The translations under genes were made by a program, and so were the position numbers. Shown here one piece after another: positions 55,337 through 64,000 of a DNA stretch of 64,000 nt. A model generated the notes under the pieces. That model searched no databases and was not told where the DNA came from. It saw nothing but the letters and a program-made list of their open reading frames with translations. Within the stretch, counting starts at the first letter, position 1. Each line of letters begins with the position of its first letter. Source of the DNA: Neobacillus niacini (GTDB lineage Bacteria > Bacillota > Bacilli > Bacillales > Cytobacillaceae); NCBI RefSeq assembly GCF_023715785.1, contig NZ_JAMBOX010000018.1, positions 1 through 64,000 of the forward strand, given 5' to 3'.

Positions 55337-55963
55337 ATTTAAAACGTTTACTCCACTCAGAAGGGTCGGCACTCCAAGCTAGTAAACTTTCCTCGTCCGC
55401 TTGGCTAATATACCCTTTTTCGATCGCAGTCTCGACTAACGCCGGAAAATCGGTTAATGAATGGCTCACGATGCTTTCCTCGCCAAAGGCTGTTTTCCCC
55501 TTTTCCAGTCCATATGTAAAAATAGAAACGACCCCAAGCACGTCGCAGCCTGCTTCTCTTAAAGCTTGAACCGCGGTAATCACACTGCCGCCAGTGGAAA
55601 TCAGGTCCTCGACAACGACTACCTTTTGCCCCCGCTCGACTTTTCCTTCAATTTGATTTCCCTTGCCGTGGCCTTTCGCTTTGGATCGGACATAGCACAT
55701 CGGCAGGTCCATCAGCTCGCTGACCCAGGCCGCATGGGGAATTCCGGCGGTTGCCGTACCTGCAATGGCCTCGACTCCAGCAAAGTTATCATGAATCAAT
55801 GTCTGTAATCCCTTGGCAATCTGGCGGCGCACTTCCGGATAGGACAGGGTTAACCGATTATCACAATATATTGGCGAGCGAAGGCCTGAAGTCCAGGTAA
55901 ATGGCTCCTGCGGTCTCAACGCCACGGCATTCATTTCTAATAGTTTTTCAGCAATTAAGTGTT

Positions 55964-55967
<4 letters not shown>
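55335..55967 (-). CDS. pyrE: Orotate phosphoribosyltransferase
   Basis: PyrE joins orotate and PRPP to give OMP. The 210-aa protein has the PRPP motif [12 protein letters not shown] (116-127) and the flexible loop [11 protein letters not shown]. Its ATG at 55967 overlaps the pyrF stop (ATGA); ten upstream codons in the longest frame are dropped. Last gene of the pyr operon. Confidence 0.98.
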
Positions 55968-58365
<2,398 letters not shown>

Positions 58366-58369
<4 letters not shown>

Positions 58370-61300
58370 GCAAAAACAGCCTCCTTTTCCGCCGGTTTCA
58401 TCGGGTCTGCAGAAAAATTCATCGATTCGATAATATTCAAAATGGCATTGGCGGTGTCCAATGAAGTTAAACACGGGACACCGTTTTCAACTGCTTCGCG
58501 GCGGATTCTAAAGCCGTCCCGCTCTGGCTGTTTCCCTTTTGTTAACGTATTGATAATCAACTGGGCCTCGCCCTGATGAATGATATCCAACAATGTCGGT
58601 CCTTCGGAGCCGATTTTGCCGACAACCTTTACCTGAAGTCCTGCACTTTCCAGCACCACTGCGGTTCCGCTGGTTGCCATTAACCGATAACCGTTTGCCG
58701 CAAACCGTTTGGCCAGTCTTAGGCTTTCCGCCTTATCCTTGTCGGCGACAGTGAACAATACGGTACCAAACTTTTGAATATTCATTCCCGAAGCTATCAA
58801 GCCTTTATATAACGCCTTTTCAAGCGTTAAGTCTTTGCCCATCACCTCGCCTGTCGATTTCATTTCCGGTCCAAGACTAATGTCAACACTCCGGAGTTTG
58901 GCAAAAGAGAATACCGGAACCTTTACAAATACGCCTGTTTTTTCAGGCACCAATCCGGTTTGATAGCCTTGTTCCGGCAGAGAATGGCCCAAGATAGCTT
59001 TCGTTGCGATTTTTGCCATAGGAACATTGGTTATTTTGCTTAAAAATGGGACAGTACGGCTTGACCGCGGATTTACTTCAAGTACGTATACTTCCTTTCC
59101 GCAGACGACATATTGAATATTCAGCAGGCCGATGATATTAAGCCCGACCGCCAATTTCTCCGTATAGTTTACAAGCTTTTGTTTTACTTCGGCTTCTAGT
59201 GTTTGCGGCGGGTAAACGGCAATCGAGTCGCCTGAATGGACCCCAGCCCGTTCGATATGTTCCATAATTCCCGGTATTAGAACGTTTCTTCCATCGGAAA
59301 TCGCATCGACTTCAATTTCTTTCCCGGTAAGATACCGGTCTATAAGAACCGGTTGCTCAGGATTAATTTTTACCGCATGTTCCATATATTTAAGCAATTC
59401 TTCCTGGTGATAGACAATTTCCATTGCCCGTCCGCCAAGTACGTAGGATGGGCGAATCAATACCGGGTAGCCAATTTCTTCGGCAATAAGCAAAGCCTCT
59501 TCAACCGTTAAGGCCGTTTTCCCAAGTGGCTGCGGAATATTTAATTTCTGCAGTGTATGTTCAAATTTGTCGCGGTTTTCGGCACGGTCCAAATCTTCAA
59601 GGCTGGTTCCTAGGATTTTTACGCCGTTTGCGGCTAGACCTGCGGCCAGATTTATCGCTGTCTGCCCGCCAAACTGAACGACCACTCCGACTGGCTGCTC
59701 GAGGTCGATAATGTGCATAACATCCTCAATGGTCAAAGGTTCGAAATATAGCTTGTCGGAGATACTAAAGTCTGTTGAAACGGTTTCGGGATTATTATTG
59801 ATAATGATCGCTTCATAGCCTGCCTCTTTGATTGCTGTTACAGAATGGACGGTTGCATAATCAAACTCAATTCCCTGCCCGATTCGAATGGGACCGGAAC
59901 CAAGGACAATTACGCTGTCACGGCCGGTGACAATCGACTCGTTCTCTTCTTCATAAGTGCCATAATAATACGGCGTTTCCGATTCAAACTCGGCTGCGCA
60001 AGTATCCACCATCTTATAAACAGGCACAATTCCCATCTGCTTTCTATATCTGCAAATCTCGTATTCTGTGCTCACCCACAACTCGGCAATTTTCTTGTCG
60101 GTAAACCCTTTTTGCTTTGCTTCCTTGAGAAGTTCATATTGAAATGGGTGTTGCCAGAGTCTTGCCTCCAGTTCAATAATTCCTTCCATTTTCTTAAGGA
60201 AAAACAGGTCAATCTTGCTCCAGTCGTGAATATCTTCAATCGTAACACCGCGTTTCAGGGCCTCGGCTATATAAAACAACCGTTCATCGCCCGCTTTGCG
60301 GATTCGCTTTTCCAACAGTTCATTGTCTATCTCAGCAGCACCAGTCAATTCAAAATGATGAACGCCTGCTTCCAGAGACCGAATCGCTTTTAATAACGAT
60401 TCTTCAAAATTGCGGCCAATTGCCATCACTTCACCGGTCGCTTTCATTTGAGTGCCAAGCGAACGGTTGCCGGATTCGAACTTATCAAACGGCCATCTTG
60501 GTATTTTTGTGACGATGTAATCCAGTGCTGGCTCAAAGCTGGCATAGGTTTTTCCGGTGACCGGGTTCATCATTTCATCAAGCGTGAGTCCAACGGCAAT
60601 TTTGGCGGCCAGCTTGGCAATTGGATAGCCGGTTGCTTTGGAAGCCAGTGCCGATGAGCGGCTTACTCGTGGGTTGACTTCGATAATATAGTAATGAAAG
60701 CTATCAGGGTCTAATGCAAGTTGAACGTTACAGCCGCCTTCGATGCCGAGGGCACGGATAATTTTTAAAGACACATTCCGCAAAAGCTGGTATTCGCGGT
60801 CACTCAATGTTTGACTTGGGGCGACAACGATGGAATCACCGGTGTGCACACCGACCGGGTCGATGTTTTCCATGTTGCAGACGACAATCGCATTATCGTT
60901 ACTGTCGCGCATGACTTCATATTCAATTTCCTTGTAGCCGGCGATACTTTTTTCAAGCAGGCATTGGTGAACAGGGCTGTTTTTCAACCCGCTTGTAATG
61001 ATTTCCTCAAGCTCTTCCATCGTGTGGCAGATGCCGCCCCCTGTCCCTCCCAGGGTAAACGCAGGGCGGACAATCACCGGAAAGCCAATTTTATCGACGA
61101 ATGCAGCAGCCTCTCCTAACTCATGGACAATTTCACTTTCAGGAACAGGCTCGTCTAGTTCGTTCATTAATTGGCGGAATAATTCCCGGTCTTCTGCCTG
61201 GTTAATAGCTGATAGCTTTGTTCCCAAGATTTCGACACCGCATTCGTCAAGAACGCCTGATTTAGACAGCTCGACAGCAAGGTTCAGGCCTGTCTGTCCG

Positions 61301-61572
61301 CCTAGCGTGGCAACAAGAGCATCTGGGCGCTCCTTGCGGATAATGCGGCTGACAAATTCTACTGTCAGCGGTTCAATATAGACGGCATCGGCAATTTCGG
61401 TATCGGTCATGATCGTTGCCGGGTTCGAGTTAACGAGTATGACGCGGTACCCTTCTTCTTTCAGTGCAAGGCAAGCCTGGGTCCCGGCATAGTCAAATTC
61501 TGCCGCCTGGCCGATGACGATCGGGCCCGAACCGATTACTAGGATGGAGTATATATCTGTACGTTTAGGCAT
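58366..61572 (-). CDS. carB: Carbamoyl phosphate synthase, large subunit
   Basis: CarB makes carbamoyl phosphate from ammonia, bicarbonate and two ATP. The 1068-aa protein has two ATP-grasp halves, each opening with [18 protein letters not shown] and FDYA, and a C-terminal allosteric domain of the MGS fold (about 930-1068). It overlaps carA by 8 nt and pyrK by 4. This is the pyrimidine-specific copy (pyrAB). Confidence 0.98.
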
Positions 61573-62656
61573 GTGTAGGCACCTCCTGTTTTTGTGCTTC
61601 GATCATCGCTAAAAATTGGTCAAATAAACGATTGGCATCCTCAGGACCCGGCGAGGCCTCCGGATGGTATTGAACAGTAAAGGCGGGATAGTCTAAATGC
61701 CGCAATCCTTCGACGGTCCCATCATTTATGGCAATATGGGTAACTTCAAGTCTCGTATTTTTGATTGATATCGCATCAACGGTATAACCGTGGTTTTGTG
61801 ACGTTATCGCTATTTTCCCGGTGGCTAAGTCCTTTACCGGATGGTTTGAGCCGCGGTGACCAAATTTCATCCTCATCGTGTCGGCGCCGCAGGCAAGGGC
61901 AAATAATTGATGTCCTAGACAGATGCCGAATAATGGAAGCCGGCCGAGAATTTCTTTGATCATCTGAATGCCTTCCGGAACATCCTTCGGGTCTCCCGGG
62001 CCATTTGTTAGCATGACGCCGTCCGGGCGAAGTTTCAAGATTTCATCAGCTGTTGTGTGGTAAGGAACTACGATGACGTCGCAGCCGCGATTATTTAGCT
62101 CACGCAGAATCCCATGCTTCATCCCAAAATCGACGACAACGATTCTCTTCCCGCGGCCGGGGCTTGGGTATGAATTTTTAGTGGATACACTGCGAACTTG
62201 ATCGATGGGGAGCCTTGTTTGCCTTAACTTCCGCAGAACCTCGTCACCATCGGTTTCAATACTGCAAATCGCCCCTTTCAATGTTCCGTACTGGCGAATG
62301 ATTCTCGTTAATTTGCGGGTATCAATTCCAGCAATTCCCGGGATATTTTTCATCTTAAAATATTCATCAACAGTGAATTCACTTCTCCAATTGGACGGAT
62401 AGTCGCACACCTCTTTTACAATGAATCCTTTTACGGCAGGAGTGATGGATTCAAAATCATCCCGGTTGATCCCGTAGTTTCCAATTAACGGGTATGTAAG
62501 CATGACGATTTGGCCGCAATAGGATGGATCAGAAAGAATTTCCTGATAGCCGGTCATCCCGGTATTAAATACCACTTCACCAATACTATCGTTATGGCTT
62601 CCGAATCCCTCTCCGATAAAAATCGTTCCGTCTTCCAGTATCAGCTGAGCTTTCAT
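61565..62656 (-). CDS. carA: Carbamoyl phosphate synthase, small subunit
   Basis: CarA releases ammonia from glutamine for CarB. The 363-aa protein has [27 protein letters not shown] and the class I amidotransferase triad region with FGICLGHQ and YHPEASPGP. The ATG at 62656 overlaps the pyrC stop and lies behind AAAGGATG; the 20 extra codons upstream overlap pyrC and are dropped. Confidence 0.97.
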   Translation of the reverse strand: MKAQLILEDGTIFIGEGFGSHNDSIGEVVFNTGMTGYQEILSDPSYCGQIVMLTYPLIGNYGINRDDFESITPAVKGFIVKEVCDYPSNWRSEFTVDEYFKMKNIPGIAGIDTRKLTRIIRQYGTLKGAICSIETDGDEVLRKLRQTRLPIDQVRSVSTKNSYPSPGRGKRIVVVDFGMKHGILRELNNRGCDVIVVPYHTTADEILKLRPDGVMLTNGPGDPKDVPEGIQMIKEILGRLPLFGICLGHQLFALACGADTMRMKFGHRGSNHPVKDLATGKIAITSQNHGYTVDAISIKNTRLEVTHIAINDGTVEGLRHLDYPAFTVQYHPEASPGPEDANRLFDQFLAMIEAQKQEVPTHA

Positions 62657-63939
62657 GCTGTCACACATCCTTTTTCCCATACTATTTGCCCGTGAGCGAT
62701 TGTCAGAACCGGCCACCCCTTGCAGCTCCAGCCGGCAAATGGGGTATTTTTGCCTTTTGATAAAAATTTCTTTGGATCGATTTCTTGTTCCTCATTCAGG
62801 TCTAACAAGACGATATCTGCCGGTGCGCCTTCGGCTATGTTTCCATATGGCAAGTTAAAGGCTGCTGCCGGTTTCCTGGTCAAATACTCTATCAACTGTT
62901 GTAGCGAGATTATTTCATTTACTACAAAATGGGTATACAGAAGCGGGAACGCTGTTTCCAGGCCGACAATGCCAAACGGAGCCAGTACCATGCCTTCGCT
63001 TTTCTCTGAATCGGTGTGAGGGGCATGGTCGGTTGCGATAAAATCAATCGTTCCATCAAGCAACCCAGCGATTAACGCTTCACGGTCCTCTGCACCACGC
63101 AGCGGCGGGTTCATTTTGAAATTCGTGTCAAGTCCCGGGATATCATCCTCGGATAATAAAAGGTGATGAGGTGATACTTCAGCCGTGACCTTAATCCCCG
63201 CACGTTTTGCATCTCTTACAACCCTGACCGACTCCTTCGTGCTGATGTGGCAGACATGATAATGGCAGCCTGCGGCTTCCGCGAGCAAAACATCGCGGGC
63301 GATTTGTACTGATTCACAAACAGAAGGAATCCCGTTTAAACCATGCTGCTTCGAGAACGTCCCCTCGTGGACACAACCTTTATTGATCAAGGTATTATCC
63401 TCACAATGAGCGACAATTGCCATATCAAGATTGGCAGCCCGCTTCATCGCCGCAAGCATCATCCCTGCCGACTGGACCCCGACGCCATCATCCGTAAACG
63501 CAAATGCGCCCGCTTCCTTTAAAGCTTCGAAATCGGTTAACTCCTGGCCCAACTGTCTGGTCGTAATAGAGGCATAAGGCAAGACCCGGACCTTGGCCGT
63601 CGCATGAATTCGCTTTTGCAAGTCGTCCATATTGCTTTTGGTGTCAGGCACCGGACGGGTATTTGGCATGTTGGCAATAGTGGTAAACCCACCTCTGGCC
63701 GCTGCCATGGTTCCGGTAGCGATGGTTTCCTTTTTTTCGCCGCCAGGTTCACGCAGGTGGACGTGCAGGTCGATAAAACCTGGTGATACCAATAGTCCTG
63801 ATGCATCAATTTTACGGTCGGCATCCTTTTCAATGTTTTTATCGATTTTTACGATGATGCCATTTTCTATTAAAATATCAGATTGTTTGATATGTCCCTC
63901 ACACGCTAAATAGTTGGCGTTCTGAATAAGGATTTTCAT
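62653..63939 (-). CDS. pyrC: Dihydroorotase
   Basis: PyrC closes carbamoyl aspartate to dihydroorotate. The 428-aa class I enzyme has the zinc ligands H59 and H61 in [14 protein letters not shown], and FIATDHAPH with the catalytic Asp. GGAGGGG precedes the ATG. Its start overlaps the end of pyrB by about 41 nt. Confidence 0.98.
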   Translation of the reverse strand: MKILIQNANYLACEGHIKQSDILIENGIIVKIDKNIEKDADRKIDASGLLVSPGFIDLHVHLREPGGEKKETIATGTMAAARGGFTTIANMPNTRPVPDTKSNMDDLQKRIHATAKVRVLPYASITTRQLGQELTDFEALKEAGAFAFTDDGVGVQSAGMMLAAMKRAANLDMAIVAHCEDNTLINKGCVHEGTFSKQHGLNGIPSVCESVQIARDVLLAEAAGCHYHVCHISTKESVRVVRDAKRAGIKVTAEVSPHHLLLSEDDIPGLDTNFKMNPPLRGAEDREALIAGLLDGTIDFIATDHAPHTDSEKSEGMVLAPFGIVGLETAFPLLYTHFVVNEIISLQQLIEYLTRKPAAAFNLPYGNIAEGAPADIVLLDLNEEQEIDPKKFLSKGKNTPFAGWSCKGWPVLTIAHGQIVWEKGCVTA

Positions 63940-64000
63940 TTATTACCCCTCCATTTAAGCTTTCTAATGATCTTTTTAAGACAGCCATTCTGACATAGAC
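63899..64000 (-). CDS. pyrB: Aspartate carbamoyltransferase, C-terminal end (cut by window edge)
   Basis: A minus-strand frame is open from the window edge for 33 codons and stops with TGA at 63899-63901. It begins [14 protein letters not shown], like the C-terminal VFIRMAVI segment of Bacillus PyrB, and lies directly upstream of pyrC as in B. subtilis. PyrB makes carbamoyl aspartate. The tail extends past the pyrC start, giving an overlap of about 41 nt. Only the end of the gene is present. Confidence 0.75.
   Translation of the reverse strand, partial: VYVRMAVLKRSLESLNGGVINENPYSERQLFSV

Overview
The window looks like a core chromosomal segment of an endospore-forming Bacillaceae (Bacillus sensu lato; genus not determinable here). 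The evidence is gene order very close to the Bacillus subtilis rnhB-to-pyr region, proteins recognisable as Bacillus orthologues, a FapR operator, a 27-codon spoVM, the remA/yloC/yloB/rqcH neighbours, and frequent GTG/TTG starts with strong Shine-Dalgarno (SD) sequences. Nearly everything is on the minus strand, so transcription runs from high to low coordinates. Only rpmB and rqcH are on plus. No rRNA, tRNA, CRISPR array, prophage or transposase gene was seen.

Layout in the direction of transcription from the right end: a pyrimidine operon (tail of pyrB, pyrC-carA-carB-pyrK-pyrD-pyrF-pyrE, nearly all overlapping); plus-strand rqcH converging on pyrE with a large palindromic terminator between them; yloB; yloC-remA-gmk-rpoZ; coaBC-priA-def-fmt-rsmB-rlmN-prpC-prkC-rsgA-rpe (CoA, replication restart, translation start, ribosome assembly and Ser/Thr kinase signalling); thiN and spoVM; divergent rpmB and yloU-fakA; sdaAB-sdaAA-recG; the FapR-controlled fapR-plsX-fabD-fabG-acpP lipid operon; rnc-smc-ftsY; an eight-gene insert; ylxM-ffh; rpsP-khpA and ylqD-rimM-trmD; rplS with a leader RNA; lepB, rbgA and rnhB; and probably the first codons of one more gene at the left edge.

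The one stretch that departs from the standard Bacillus order is 7566-19736, between ftsY and ylxM. In B. subtilis these two SRP genes are adjacent. Here eight tightly coupled genes separate them: a large secreted/membrane protein, an ABC ATPase and its ABC-2 permease, a coiled-coil membrane protein with a Gly/Ser-rich region, a MoxR AAA+ ATPase, a DUF58 protein, and two BatA-like membrane proteins with von Willebrand A (vWA) domains, one carrying two complete MIDAS sets. Together they look like a MoxR/vWA envelope-maturation or chaperone machine joined to an ABC exporter. The substrate is unknown. The region upstream of the first gene holds nested, mutually exclusive inverted repeats, and no clear terminator separates the last gene from the ylxM-ffh promoter. 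This is the best candidate for an undescribed system.

Regulatory elements readable from sequence include an L19 leader-like hairpin, a FapR operator, several sigma-A-type promoters, two places where a promoter -35 box lies inside the 3' arm of the upstream terminator, and about a dozen intrinsic terminators. Start sites were moved from the longest reading frame to the SD-supported start where the sequence gave a reason; those choices are stated gene by gene.
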